DNA from: an uncultured bacterium
GTDB lineage: Bacteria > Cyanobacteriota > Vampirovibrionia > Gastranaerophilales > Gastranaerophilaceae
DNA length: 17,589 bases
Reading direction: 5' to 3'
NCBI GenBank assembly: GCA_949299435.1
Contig: CASGAK010000029.1
Location: 1-17,589, forward strand
Shown here: positions 1 to 7,683 of the stretch, piece after piece
Layout of the letters: every line of letters begins with the position of its first letter
Numbering within the stretch: position 1 is the stretch's first letter
The notes under the pieces: generated by a model
Seen by the model: only the letters and a program-made list of their open reading frames with translations
Database searches by the model: none
What the model was told of the DNA's origin: nothing
Program-made: the position numbers and the translations under genes

Positions 1-76
1 CTCCCACTCATACTGCACAGCTCTAATACAGGAAAACAACTGGGAAATTCCTGATGACTATCCTTTGAAACTTTAG
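1..76 (+). CDS. 3' end of a pseudopilin-like protein gene (partial)
   Basis: Only the last 24 codons are present, read from base 2 to the TAG at 74-76. The visible C-terminus runs SYCTALIQENNWEIPDDYPLKL. It matches the ends of two complete genes in this window: YACK...WCTALIQLNNWQIPKDYPFK in the minus-strand gene ending at 10536, and YGCK...CCGSLICQDGWEIKNDYPVK in the gene ending at 7520. Both of those start with a prepilin-type leader and a FTMAEVLITLG helix, so this fragment is very probably the end of a third type II secretion/type IV pilin-like pseudopilin. The N-terminal half lies outside the window, so the leader cannot be checked. There is no obvious terminator between this stop and the promoter of the next gene at 97. 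Confidence 0.75.
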   Translation, partial: SHSYCTALIQENNWEIPDDYPLKL

Positions 77-96
77 TTTTAATTAATTTTAATTTT

Positions 97-125
97 TTGC
101 ACAAACTTGCAAAAAATTATAAAAT
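97..125 (+). promoter_or_regulatory. Promoter of the FAD oxidoreductase gene, leaderless type
   Basis: TTGCAC (97-102), a 17-bp spacer and TAAAAT (120-125). Only 6 nt separate the -10 box from the ATG at 132, so transcription should start at or within a base or two of the start codon. There is no Shine-Dalgarno site. Confidence 0.6.
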
Positions 126-131
126 AAAGAA

Positions 132-1445
132 ATGAATAGATATGATGTAATTGTAATAGGCGGAGGCACAGCAGGCTGTGCAGTAGCATATATAGCTGGA
201 CTTGCAGGTCTAAAAGTTTTATTAATAGAAAAAAGTATACATTTAGGTGGGACAATAACTTCTGCATTAGTAGTCCCAGCCATGAAATGTGGAGAGCATC
301 AGATAAATACTGAATTTTATAAAGCTCTTGTTGAAGAATTAAAATCAATGGGCGGTCAAGCTACATATTTGGATAATCAAGGCTGGTTCAATCCTGAGCT
401 GACTAAAATAGCACTGGATAATCTTATGGCTAAAGCGTCAGTGGAGGTGTTTTTTGATACGCATATTCAAGATGTAAATATTGAGTCAGGAAGACTTAAA
501 TCAATTAAAATATCAAAAGAAATGTTATCAGTATATAACGATACGTTAGAAAATCTTGACAAAGATTTATCGGAATATATCGAAGCGAAGTACTATGTTG
601 ACGCAACAGGAAATTGTGAACTTGGAAAACTTTGCGGGTGTAATTTTTTAGAAGAAAAAAGTGAGCAGCAGCCCGTAAGTTTAAGATTTATGATGGGCGG
701 AGTCGATGTAGTTAAATTTGCTGATTGGCTAAAAGAATATGATAAAGACAGAAACGTTACAACTGTCGAGGATATAGACGGATTTATTCATCTTTCTACC
801 GCATACACCTGGGATAAGGATAAAAAATGGGCCTTAGCACCTTTGTTTGAGGACGCTGTGAAGAATAAAGTGCTTAAAAATCACGACAGAAACTATTTTC
901 AGATATTTACAGTGGCTGGAATGCCTACAAATATTGCATTTAACTGCCCGCGAATCATTGATTACACAGACACTCTACAGGTTAAAAATATGTCAAAAGC
1001 CTTACAACTTGCACGTCAAAACATATTCAGACTTGCAAACTTTTGCAGAATTTATCTTCCAGGTTTTGAGAATGCATATATTTCAAATATTGCAGATATG
1101 CTTGGGATAAGGGTTTCACGCAGAATTAAAGGGAAATATATCTATACTTTGGACGATGTTAAATCTGCTAAAAAATTTGAGCACCCCGTACTTGTATCAA
1201 ATTATCCTGTAGACGTGCACAGTAATGAAAAAGATAAATCAACACTTACAATGGCGTCAGATTATCAACTGCCTTTAGAAAGTCTTATGTCTGCTGATAT
1301 TGAAAATTTATACGTTGCTGGCAGATGTATTTCAGCTGATTTTATGTCGCAAGGTGCTTTGCGGGTCCAAGCAAGTTGTTTTTCAATGGGTGTAGGACTT
1401 GGAAAGTATTTTGCTCAATTAGAAAATAAAAAAATTAATTTTTAG
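132..1445 (+). CDS. FAD-dependent oxidoreductase (FAD_oxidored family)
   Basis: A 437-residue flavoprotein. The N-terminus DVIVIGGGTAGCAVAYIAG (about residues 5-23) is a Rossmann dinucleotide-binding fold with GxGxxG, and IEKS supplies the acidic residue that normally holds the FAD ribose. A second FAD-contact motif, NLYVAGRCISADFMSQGALR, lies near the C-terminus, followed by a glycine-rich SMGVGLGKYFA helix. This layout fits the FAD-dependent oxidoreductases related to fumarate-reductase/thiazole-biosynthesis flavoproteins (PF12831 type). The substrate cannot be read from the sequence. No signal peptide is visible, so it is probably cytosolic. The start is set by the promoter directly upstream; there is no Shine-Dalgarno. 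The 3' end overlaps the convergent CoA-disulfide-reductase-like gene by 11 bp, so no room is left for a terminator between them. Confidence 0.85.
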   Translation: MNRYDVIVIGGGTAGCAVAYIAGLAGLKVLLIEKSIHLGGTITSALVVPAMKCGEHQINTEFYKALVEELKSMGGQATYLDNQGWFNPELTKIALDNLMAKASVEVFFDTHIQDVNIESGRLKSIKISKEMLSVYNDTLENLDKDLSEYIEAKYYVDATGNCELGKLCGCNFLEEKSEQQPVSLRFMMGGVDVVKFADWLKEYDKDRNVTTVEDIDGFIHLSTAYTWDKDKKWALAPLFEDAVKNKVLKNHDRNYFQIFTVAGMPTNIAFNCPRIIDYTDTLQVKNMSKALQLARQNIFRLANFCRIYLPGFENAYISNIADMLGIRVSRRIKGKYIYTLDDVKSAKKFEHPVLVSNYPVDVHSNEKDKSTLTMASDYQLPLESLMSADIENLYVAGRCISADFMSQGALRVQASCFSMGVGLGKYFAQLENKKINF

Positions 1446-2793
1446 ATAATTTTGACTTTAGGATTTGGGCTGCATTTAACAAAGGATCTATTGTCGGAGA
1501 AAACGGCGGTGCATAAGTTAAGTCATTTCTATAAAATTCTTCAACAGTAAGCCCAGCCAAAAGTGCAGTAGTCACTGTATTAACTCTCTTATCAGCATCT
1601 CCAGCACCAACTCCTTGACAGCCCAAGAGCTTACCGGTATTTTTCTCAGCTATAAGTTTTAATGTAATATTATTCACATCAGGCATATACCCGACTTTAT
1701 CATCTTTAGACACCTTTGCAAAAACTGTTTCTATACCTAATTGTTCTGCAGCTTTTACACCTATACCTGTCATAGACATGGTTAAAGAAAGACAACGAGT
1801 AACAGCAGAGCCAAGTACCCCCATAAACTTTTCATCACCACCACAAGCATTTATAGCAGCAGTTCGTCCTTCTTTATTAGCATTCGTACCGAGAGGAAGC
1901 CACATTTTGGTATTTGTAATGAGTAAATTTTCCTCAACGCAATCACCACAAGCATAGATATCTTTTATATTAGTTTCCATTCGCTCATTTACTTTAATAG
2001 CCCCTGTCACACCAATTTCAATACCTGCTTCCACAGCAAGTGCCGTATTTGGTCTTACACCGGCACATAAAATCACTAAATCAGCAGGAAATTCTTTACC
2101 AGAGCCTGTTCTTACAGATTTTACCCCCTCGTTATCTCCTGAAAATTCTGTTGCTATTTCTGAGGTTAAAATAGAAAAACGACCTTCACTTATATAGTTT
2201 AGCTGTTCATAAATTAAATGCGACATATCATCATCAAACGTCTGCATTATTGTAGGTGAATACTCGATAAGAGTTACTTGTAAATTTTGTTTTACAAGTG
2301 CCTCAAGCATTTCAATCCCTATATACCCGCCTCCGATGATAACTGCATTTTTAGAATTTTCAGCTTTATTTCTGATATTAATTCCGTCCTCAATTTTTCT
2401 AACCGTAAATACGTTGTCTAAATTAACATTTTTTATAGGCGGAATTACCGGGGTTGCACCAATTGCAATAATTAGCTTGTCATAATCAACCAAATAAGCA
2501 TCATGTGATTCTAAGGATTGTATCAACACCTGTTTTGAATTTGGAAGTATTTTTATTGCACGACTTTGAAGATGGATATGTACACCACTTTTTTCAAACT
2601 CTTCAGGAGATCTGACAAGCAAAAGTCTGTAATCTTCAAAATTCCCTTCTATATAATACGGCAGCCCGCAAGCAGAATAGGAAATATGAGTATCATCTGT
2701 ATATAAATTAATTTGAGCATCTGGTAACAAACGCCTTGCTTTCGCAGCAGCTTTTGCACCTGCGGCAACCCCGCCTAAAATAACTATTTTCAT
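1435..2793 (-). CDS. CoA-disulfide reductase / NAD(P)H oxidase-like flavoprotein
   Basis: A 452-residue member of the pyridine nucleotide-disulfide oxidoreductase class that uses a single active-site cysteine. Residues 1-21 (MKIVILGGVAAGAKAAAKAR) form the FAD Rossmann motif. SYSACGLPYYI places the redox cysteine at C42, where CoA-disulfide reductases and NADH oxidases carry it. NAVIIGGGYIGIEMLEALV (about 148-166) is the NAD(P)H-binding Rossmann fold. DIYACGDCVE is the second FAD motif, and the last roughly 120 residues form the dimerisation domain. The family reduces CoA disulfide, persulfides or oxygen, and the choice among these cannot be made here. A role in thiol redox or oxygen defence is likely. 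No Shine-Dalgarno precedes the start. The gene for an acidic 49-residue protein ends 50 nt upstream on the same strand, so the two may be co-transcribed. Confidence 0.85.
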   Translation of the reverse strand: MKIVILGGVAAGAKAAAKARRLLPDAQINLYTDDTHISYSACGLPYYIEGNFEDYRLLLVRSPEEFEKSGVHIHLQSRAIKILPNSKQVLIQSLESHDAYLVDYDKLIIAIGATPVIPPIKNVNLDNVFTVRKIEDGINIRNKAENSKNAVIIGGGYIGIEMLEALVKQNLQVTLIEYSPTIMQTFDDDMSHLIYEQLNYISEGRFSILTSEIATEFSGDNEGVKSVRTGSGKEFPADLVILCAGVRPNTALAVEAGIEIGVTGAIKVNERMETNIKDIYACGDCVEENLLITNTKMWLPLGTNANKEGRTAAINACGGDEKFMGVLGSAVTRCLSLTMSMTGIGVKAAEQLGIETVFAKVSKDDKVGYMPDVNNITLKLIAEKNTGKLLGCQGVGAGDADKRVNTVTTALLAGLTVEEFYRNDLTYAPPFSPTIDPLLNAAQILKSKLSKN

Positions 2794-2843
2794 AACAACT
2801 GAAATAGTAAGACACTATTTGTAATATTACATTATGCAAACGG

Positions 2844-2993
2844 CTAATTCAGACCGGAGGTATTTAATATTACCTCTCTCATAAATTTGCAATATCCGTC
2901 AATATCATCAAGATCATCATTTTCTTCGCTTTCATCAAGTAAAGCTCTTATCTCAATTATGATTTTTTTATTCTCTAAATCCTCAAAATCCAT
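2844..2993 (-). CDS. Small acidic protein, 49 residues, unknown function
   Basis: A short minus-strand gene that length cut-offs miss. It starts ATG at 2993 (MDFEDLENKK), preceded 8 nt upstream by a strong Shine-Dalgarno AGGAG (plus-strand CTCCT, 3002-3006), and ends TAG at 2844-2846. The protein has 15 acidic and 5 basic residues, with a very acidic middle (DESEENDDLDDIDGY) and one cysteine (residue 35). There is no signal peptide or membrane segment. The helix-loop-helix-like pattern and low charge resemble small cytosolic adaptor or regulatory proteins, but I recognise no family. It lies 50 nt upstream of the CoA-disulfide-reductase-like gene in the same direction, so a shared transcript and a related role are possible. 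The strong Shine-Dalgarno at ideal spacing is the main argument that it is real. Confidence 0.6.
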   Translation of the reverse strand: MDFEDLENKKIIIEIRALLDESEENDDLDDIDGYCKFMREVILNTSGLN

Positions 2994-3136
2994 TTTACAC
3001 ACTCCTTATTTTTATATTTTTTTTTATCGGCAGCTGTTTTTTATTTCTTTAATCTTTTATAAGAATCTTTACAAAAATTTATTAAAACTAGCAAAAAAGA
3101 ATATTCACAAACATATAACCAAATGAGGTAATAAAA

Positions 3137-3529
3137 ATGGAAAAAATTAATTATAAAAATCAGATAACATTTGGAGCAAAGTTCTTAAATACTGATGCAA
3201 TCAATAAAGTTGCAAAATATGCATTAGAAAACGGAAAGTTTGAAAAATTAAACAATGCAAGAAAAAATATAGAAAGCTATGACTATTTTTCTAAAATAGG
3301 TGTTGAAATTAAAGAAAATCTTAAAAGCGGACAGAAAGATTTTGAATTTACAACATACACCCCTGAATATACGGTTAAAAGCGGAAAACTATTAACGCAA
3401 TATAAAATTCATAAAAATAAATTTCCTAGCCAAAAAGCGAACTATCTGAAAGAAATATATGAGATCATAATAAAAATGGGGAATAGTGCTCCTCAAAACA
3501 AATTATACAAAAAAATAGTTAAAGGCTAA
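3137..3529 (+). CDS. Hypothetical protein, 130 residues
   Basis: I do not recognise this family. The protein is lysine-rich and basic, with alternating amphipathic helices (for example AINKVAKYALENGKFEKLNN) and a central beta-like stretch (KDFEFTTYTPEYTVKSGKL). There is no signal peptide, membrane helix or cysteine. The N-terminus NYKNQITFGAKFLNT looks like a short lead-in before a globular part. A weak Shine-Dalgarno (GAGG, spacing about 9 nt) precedes the ATG. The stop codon overlaps the last 4 bp of the convergent permease gene. The roughly 140 bp upstream, between it and the divergent 49-residue gene, are very AT-rich and show no clear consensus promoter. Confidence 0.7.
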   Translation: MEKINYKNQITFGAKFLNTDAINKVAKYALENGKFEKLNNARKNIESYDYFSKIGVEIKENLKSGQKDFEFTTYTPEYTVKSGKLLTQYKIHKNKFPSQKANYLKEIYEIIIKMGNSAPQNKLYKKIVKG

Positions 3530-4416
3530 TCAATCTCGTTATATACAAGTTTTTTTCTAAGACTCCACTGAATTAAAGTAAGTACAAGAATAATAGCAAA
3601 TAAAACATAAGCAATGGCACTGGCCTTACCGACGTTAAAATATTCAAAAGCATTTTTATAAATAGCGTATACCAAAACGTTTGTACTGTCTAAAGGCCCC
3701 CCTTGAGTCATCAGATAAATCAGATCAAATACCTGAAAGGAACTTATTGCTGTAATAATTACGACAAAGAATATAGCTGAGGAAAGCATAGGAACCGTAA
3801 CATTTTTAAATGTTTGTAATACTCCGGCTCCATCAATTTTAGCAGCTTCAAAAATACTGTTAGATATCCCACTCATAGCCGAAAGAAAAATCACCATATT
3901 ATACCCGATAAGTTTCCAAACAGATACAATAATCAAAGCAGGCATAGCAAAATTAGTATCATAAAGCCAATTTATATGAATATTAAGTACATTAGCCAAC
4001 AAACCAATATTTGGGTCAAAAATCCACTCCCATATAATCCCTATGACAATCATCGGAGTAATAAAAGGTAAAAAATAAGCACTTTTAAAAAATTCAGCCC
4101 CTCTAATTTTAGTATTTAAAATGCATGCAAGTATAAGAGGTATAATAACACCAAATACAGAAGTAGCAAAGGCAAATACTATTGTGTTAACTAAAATTTT
4201 AAAAAATAAGGGCTCTGTAAAAATCACTCTGTAATTTTCCACCCCAACAAATTGTATGGGATTAATTAAATCCCATTTGCAAAAGCTAAGCCCAAAAGAA
4301 CATAAAACAGGTATAATTATAAAAATCAAAATTCCAGCAAAAGCAGGTAAAATAAAAAGCCACCCGGCAAATTGCTGCTCGTTTAATATTTTTTTTAAAA
4401 AATTCCCCATGTCCAT
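3526..4416 (-). CDS. ABC transporter permease, sugar type (MalF/UgpA-like)
   Basis: A 296-residue integral membrane protein with about six hydrophobic helices, starting at GWLFILPAFAGILIFIIIP (19-37). The cytoplasmic EAA loop is clear: EAAKIDGAGVLQTFKNVTVP (190-209), with the conserved glycine at 196 that docks onto the ATPase. The order and the N-terminal LPAF...IPVLCSFGLSF...W match the first permease of carbohydrate importers (MalF, UgpA, LacF). In known systems this subunit pairs with a MalG-like permease, an ATPase and a lipoprotein binding protein. None of these is beside it here: the downstream neighbour converges and the upstream neighbour diverges. Start choice is uncertain. ATG occurs at 4416 and again at 4410, with no Shine-Dalgarno, and a TATAAT box (4426-4431) lies only 9 nt before the first ATG. 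Confidence 0.85.
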   Translation of the reverse strand: MDMGNFLKKILNEQQFAGWLFILPAFAGILIFIIIPVLCSFGLSFCKWDLINPIQFVGVENYRVIFTEPLFFKILVNTIVFAFATSVFGVIIPLILACILNTKIRGAEFFKSAYFLPFITPMIVIGIIWEWIFDPNIGLLANVLNIHINWLYDTNFAMPALIIVSVWKLIGYNMVIFLSAMSGISNSIFEAAKIDGAGVLQTFKNVTVPMLSSAIFFVVIITAISSFQVFDLIYLMTQGGPLDSTNVLVYAIYKNAFEYFNVGKASAIAYVLFAIILVLTLIQWSLRKKLVYNEID

Positions 4417-4457
4417 GCTATATTTATTATAGTTTAAATATTTAGGGAGAAAAAATT

Positions 4458-5915
4458 ATGAAAAAATATGAACACGCTTTCGGTAAAAATGATATAAGAG
4501 GGATTTACGGTGAAGATATAACAGAAGAATTATTTTACTACACCGGACGCGGGTTCGTAGAATACTTAAAAAAACAGACTTCAAAAAAAGAAAGTCAAAT
4601 ATGGATAACTGTCACAAGAGATGCAAGAACTCATTCTCCATCACTATCAGCCTCATTAATCAAAGGTATTACATCAACAGGAGCTAATGTTGTTGATTTA
4701 GGACTTGCCCCTACACCAATAGGTTATTATAGTGAAGTAGTAGGGGTTCCGAGTAATTTAACAAACAATGAAAAAATTCTTGGAGCCATGATAATTACAG
4801 CAAGCCATAATCCGAAAGAATATAACGGTATGAAAATGACTTACGGCGGCAGAACTCTTAATGAAATCCAAATTAAAGAGGTAAAAGACTTAACATTTAA
4901 AGAATTTGAGTATAAAACAGATAAAAAAGAATCTGGTATAGTTAAAGAATATGATATCATACCTGATTATATTGCAGATATGAAAAAACGCTTTACAGAC
5001 ATTGGTAAAGGTGTGAAAGTCGTAGTAGACAGTGCAAACGCAACTGGAGGAATAGTCGGTCCTAAATTATATAAAGAACTCGGCTGTGAAGTTATTGAAT
5101 TATTTTCAACACCTGATGGGACTTTCCCTAACCACCACCCAAATCCGAGTGATTTAAAAACGCTTAAAGTCATTGAAGAAACCGTAATTGAAAATAATGC
5201 AGATGTAGGCATTGCCTACGATGGGGACAGTGACAGAATTGGTGTAATAACCTCAGATGGATTACCTCTTACCGGCGATAAGTTACTTTTAATTTACGCA
5301 ACAGATTTACTAGAAACACTCGATCAAAAAGATAAACTAACAGTTGTAAGTGAAGTAAAATGCTCTCAAGTACTTTTTGACAGCATAAACAATGCAGGCG
5401 GTCATGCAGTAATGTGTAAAACTGGTCATGGCTACATAAAAGATAAAATGAAAGAAACTGACGCACTTTTAGCTGGTGAAATGAGCGGACATACTTTTTT
5501 CAAAGACCGCTACTATGGGTTTGATGATGCAATATATGCTGGCTGCAGAATAATTGAAATTATATCTAAACACAAGAAAAATAATCCTAACTTCAAGCTG
5601 CAAGACATGCTTACACCATTTGAAAAAGTATGCTCCTCTGAAGAAGTTCGCTTCCCTTGTCCAAATGAAAAGAAAAAAGAAACACTTGAAAAAGTAAAAA
5701 ACTGTATATTAAACGATAAAAATTTATTTGGCAGCGAAATAAAAGAAATCATAACTTTAGACGGTATGAGAATTGTATTTGACGGAGGATTTGCTCTGAT
5801 AAGACAAAGTAACACGGAACCTGTATTTACTCTAAGATTTGAAGGAAAATCAGAAAACGACTGCGAAAGATACAAAAATTGTATGATTAAAACTTTGGAG
5901 AATTTATTAAAATAA
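4458..5915 (+). CDS. Phosphomannomutase / phosphoglucomutase
   Basis: A 485-residue enzyme of the alpha-D-phosphohexomutase superfamily. It interconverts hexose 1- and 6-phosphates through a phosphoserine and supplies sugar nucleotides for envelope polysaccharide and glycogen metabolism. All four active-site loops are visible. TASHNPKEYNGMK carries the catalytic serine (S116). DGDSDR (255-260) is the Mg2+ site. GEMSGH (340-345) is the sugar-binding loop. RQSNTEP (449-455) is the phosphate-binding loop of the C-terminal domain. Length and order fit the PMM/PGM (AlgC/ManB) subgroup rather than the glucosamine mutase GlmM. GGGAG-type Shine-Dalgarno GGGAG sits 8 nt before the ATG. The next gene begins 4 nt after its stop, so the two are likely one operon. 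Mannose versus glucose preference cannot be decided from the sequence. Confidence 0.92.
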   Translation: MKKYEHAFGKNDIRGIYGEDITEELFYYTGRGFVEYLKKQTSKKESQIWITVTRDARTHSPSLSASLIKGITSTGANVVDLGLAPTPIGYYSEVVGVPSNLTNNEKILGAMIITASHNPKEYNGMKMTYGGRTLNEIQIKEVKDLTFKEFEYKTDKKESGIVKEYDIIPDYIADMKKRFTDIGKGVKVVVDSANATGGIVGPKLYKELGCEVIELFSTPDGTFPNHHPNPSDLKTLKVIEETVIENNADVGIAYDGDSDRIGVITSDGLPLTGDKLLLIYATDLLETLDQKDKLTVVSEVKCSQVLFDSINNAGGHAVMCKTGHGYIKDKMKETDALLAGEMSGHTFFKDRYYGFDDAIYAGCRIIEIISKHKKNNPNFKLQDMLTPFEKVCSSEEVRFPCPNEKKKETLEKVKNCILNDKNLFGSEIKEIITLDGMRIVFDGGFALIRQSNTEPVFTLRFEGKSENDCERYKNCMIKTLENLLK

Positions 5916-5919
5916 CAAT

Positions 5920-6510
5920 ATGACAGAAAGTAACAAAAATATATTAATAATTGGGCTTTTAAGTCTGGCAATTATAATACTTGTACTTTTACACACAGGT
6001 GAGATTAACGAATTTCAAAGTGTGTATCCGCCAATAAATTCAAGTAATATAACTAATTTAACAGATATTGATTTAAGTGTAAGCAATATTAATGCAGGTC
6101 CAATGGATTATGATTCTGCTGAAAATTACTGCCGTTCAAAGGGTATGGATCTACCGACAAGAGAACAGGCCTGGGAATTATGGAGAGCTTCAGCAACTTG
6201 CAAAATTGCAATGGTTATAAACAGGCAAGTAATAAAAGATAAACAAACCTTTATGAAATCATGCCATAATCAAGAATTTCAGTGCACCTTACCGGCAAAT
6301 CAAGTAAATTACTTTTGTAATCCGAATGATAACTTACTTTTTTGGGACGAAAAATCTTTCAGACACGGAAATTATTGGCTTAAAGATCGCTATGATCGTA
6401 ACGGACATTATACAGCGAATTTTATAAACGGAGTGACTAATGCGTACGCAGATGATATAAAACTGCTTGGGGTTCGCTGTGTAAGTAAAAGTATTAAAAA
6501 AAGCCTCTAA
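5920..6510 (+). CDS. Membrane-anchored DUF1566/Lcl-like extracytoplasmic protein
   Basis: A 196-residue protein. Residues 8-25 (ILIIGLLSLAIIILVLL) form one uncleaved membrane anchor after a short N-terminus, so the rest should face outside the membrane. The exported part contains DYDSAENYCRSKGMDLPTRE (about residues 63-82), WDEKSFRHGNYWLKDRY, and ends LGVRCVSK. These are the hallmarks of the C-type-lectin-like DUF1566/Lcl and formylglycine-enzyme-like folds (YCxxxGxxLPT at the start, a W core, VRCV at the end). Six cysteines could form disulfides. Function in such proteins is usually binding or structure at the cell surface; no catalytic residues stand out. It starts 4 nt after the phosphohexomutase stop and has no Shine-Dalgarno at proper distance, so translation probably depends on coupling to that gene. 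Confidence 0.7.
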   Translation: MTESNKNILIIGLLSLAIIILVLLHTGEINEFQSVYPPINSSNITNLTDIDLSVSNINAGPMDYDSAENYCRSKGMDLPTREQAWELWRASATCKIAMVINRQVIKDKQTFMKSCHNQEFQCTLPANQVNYFCNPNDNLLFWDEKSFRHGNYWLKDRYDRNGHYTANFINGVTNAYADDIKLLGVRCVSKSIKKSL

Positions 6511-6541
6511 GTTTATACATCAATTCCAAATTGTAATATAA

Positions 6542-6766
6542 CTAATAATCAAACAACTCTTTCAATGACACATTAAGTGCCTTAGCAATTTTGTTAACTC
6601 TTGAAAGCGGAATATCTCTATGTGCATTTTCAATATTTGCAATATAAGAATTATCTGCATCAATTTCAAAACTCAACTGCTCCTGAGTAATACCTCTTTC
6701 TTTCCGCAGATATCTTACTCTTTGTCCGAATTTTCGGTGGAAAACTTTATCCAATTTCTTTGCCAT
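6542..6766 (-). CDS. XRE-family transcriptional regulator, 74 residues
   Basis: A minimal helix-turn-helix protein. FGQRVRYLRKERGITQEQLSFEIDADNSYIANIENAHRDI has the Cro/C1 order: helix 1 (RVRYLRKERG), ITQEQLSFEI, recognition helix DNSYIANIENAHR, then LSRVNKIAKALNVSLKELF. Almost the whole protein is the DNA-binding domain; no sensor domain is present. It is divergent from the pseudopilin gene at 6867 and separated by an 8-bp inverted repeat, so it probably represses both itself and that gene. The ATG has no Shine-Dalgarno. An extended -10 (TGCTATACC on the minus strand, TATACC at 6779-6774) ends 7 nt before the ATG, which suggests a leaderless transcript. A second XRE/pseudopilin pair lies at 10536-11733. 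Confidence 0.9.
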   Translation of the reverse strand: MAKKLDKVFHRKFGQRVRYLRKERGITQEQLSFEIDADNSYIANIENAHRDIPLSRVNKIAKALNVSLKELFDY

Positions 6767-6775
6767 AGATTTAGG

Positions 6776-6810
6776 TATAGCAAATAATTTTAAATAAAAA
6801 TATTGCTATA
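6776..6810. promoter_or_regulatory. Inverted repeat between divergent XRE and pseudopilin genes (candidate operator)
   Basis: TATAGCAA (6776-6783) and TTGCTATA (6803-6810) form a perfect 8-bp inverted repeat with a 19-bp spacer. The left arm overlaps the -10 of the XRE gene on the minus strand. The right arm overlaps the -35 of the pseudopilin gene on the plus strand. A dimeric regulator bound here could shut both promoters. The link to this XRE protein is an inference from position. Confidence 0.5.
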
Positions 6811-6830
6811 TTGGAGATTTTATGTATAAT
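6803..6830 (+). promoter_or_regulatory. Promoter of the pseudopilin gene at 6867
   Basis: TTGCTA (6803-6808), a 16-bp spacer and a perfect TATAAT (6825-6830). It places the transcript start near 6837, downstream of the upstream in-frame ATG at 6822. This supports the ATG at 6867 as the true start. Confidence 0.55.
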
Positions 6831-6866
6831 CATGCATGGATAAAGGATTTAGAGGAGGTACAATTT

Positions 6867-7520
6867 ATGAAGAAAAATTCTTTTACAATGGCTGAAGTGC
6901 TTATAACTTTAGGTATAATCGGAATAATAGCCGCACTTACAATCCCCGGAGTAATGTCGAAATACAGAAAAGTGAAAATAACAACAGCATTGAAAAAGGA
7001 TTTTAGCATTTTCCAACAAGCAATAAGATTATCAGAAGCTAAAAACGGAGATTTTGAACAATTACCTCCCCCGACAAAAGACCACGATGCAAACTCCTTA
7101 TCTGACTGGTGGGATATATATATGAAAAAAGAATTTCCCAATCAGCATACCTATATAAAAAATAATTGGTTTATAGTCGACTTTGCTGACGGCAGTGGGG
7201 CAGGTATTAAATCAATGTCAAAAACAGCAATCAGCTTTCAAGTTGTATTTTGCGTAAACTTGAAAGATTGTCTAGATAATGACTTTAACGTAACATCAAC
7301 TGCAGGTGGAGCAACAGACGGAAAGAACTCATTTACCTATTTATTTGAAAAAGGTGAATTAAAATGTAATACTTGTAACTACTCAACCAGAGATGAATTG
7401 ATAAACAATTCAAAATACGGCTGCAAGGTGGATAGCGGAGATTTTGCTCACAGATGCTGCGGATCGCTAATTTGTCAAGATGGCTGGGAAATTAAAAATG
7501 ATTATCCTGTGAAAATATAA
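6867..7520 (+). CDS. Prepilin-type pseudopilin-like protein, 217 residues
   Basis: The N-terminus MKKNSFTMAEVLITLGIIGIIAALTIP is a class III prepilin leader. It has a short basic peptide, then a cleavage point before F6, the glutamate at +5 of the mature protein and a hydrophobic helix that anchors the subunit or packs in a pseudopilus core. The remaining roughly 190 residues form a C-terminal globular head with nine cysteines and end CGSLICQDGWEIKNDYPVK. That end is shared with the partial gene at 1-76 and the gene at 10536-11279. The start at 6867 is chosen because AGGAGG (6853-6858) sits 8 nt upstream. The earlier in-frame ATG (6822) lies within the promoter. Residue -1 is serine rather than the usual glycine. 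Such proteins belong to type II secretion or type IV pilus systems, but no assembly genes are present here. Confidence 0.85.
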   Translation: MKKNSFTMAEVLITLGIIGIIAALTIPGVMSKYRKVKITTALKKDFSIFQQAIRLSEAKNGDFEQLPPPTKDHDANSLSDWWDIYMKKEFPNQHTYIKNNWFIVDFADGSGAGIKSMSKTAISFQVVFCVNLKDCLDNDFNVTSTAGGATDGKNSFTYLFEKGELKCNTCNYSTRDELINNSKYGCKVDSGDFAHRCCGSLICQDGWEIKNDYPVKI

Positions 7521-7537
7521 AAAATAACTGTGCCCTA

Positions 7538-7566
7538 TTGCATTTTATTTTTTTTTAACAGATAAT
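7538..7566 (+). promoter_or_regulatory. Promoter of the rpsE-secY operon
   Basis: TTGCAT (7538-7543), a 17-bp spacer containing a run of nine T, and GATAAT (7561-7566). It would give a 5' leader of about 110 nt before rpsE. The leader contains a small hairpin (AGCTA-AAAAA-TAGCT, about 7607-7621) and a 13-codon reading frame beginning at 7571. Confidence 0.6.
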
Positions 7567-7683
7567 AGATATGTCAGAAAAGTTACTCACGAATATGAAT
7601 TCCAATAGCTAAAAAATAGCTTTATTTTGGCATGTTCGAAATCAATAAAAAGAATTACTAATTAAAACGAAAGGTAAAAATCA

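Noticed and set aside
2887..3126. Plus-strand open frame of 79 codons
   Set aside because: It lies opposite the 49-residue minus-strand gene and its upstream region. The composition is Ser/Phe/Leu-rich like an antisense shadow, and it has no Shine-Dalgarno.
6822..6866. Longer N-terminus for the plus-strand pseudopilin (ATG 6822)
   Set aside because: It overlaps the TATAAT promoter box. AGGAGG at ideal spacing supports ATG 6867, which gives a normal short leader.
7548..7556. Run of nine T in the rpsE promoter spacer as a phase-variation switch
   Set aside because: Variable expression of an essential ribosomal operon is implausible, and such runs are common in AT-rich DNA.
7571..7612. Thirteen-codon upstream frame in the rpsE leader
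   Set aside because: It begins only 4 nt after the -10, has no ribosome-binding site and no regulatory residue pattern. It is worth noting but not supported as a gene.
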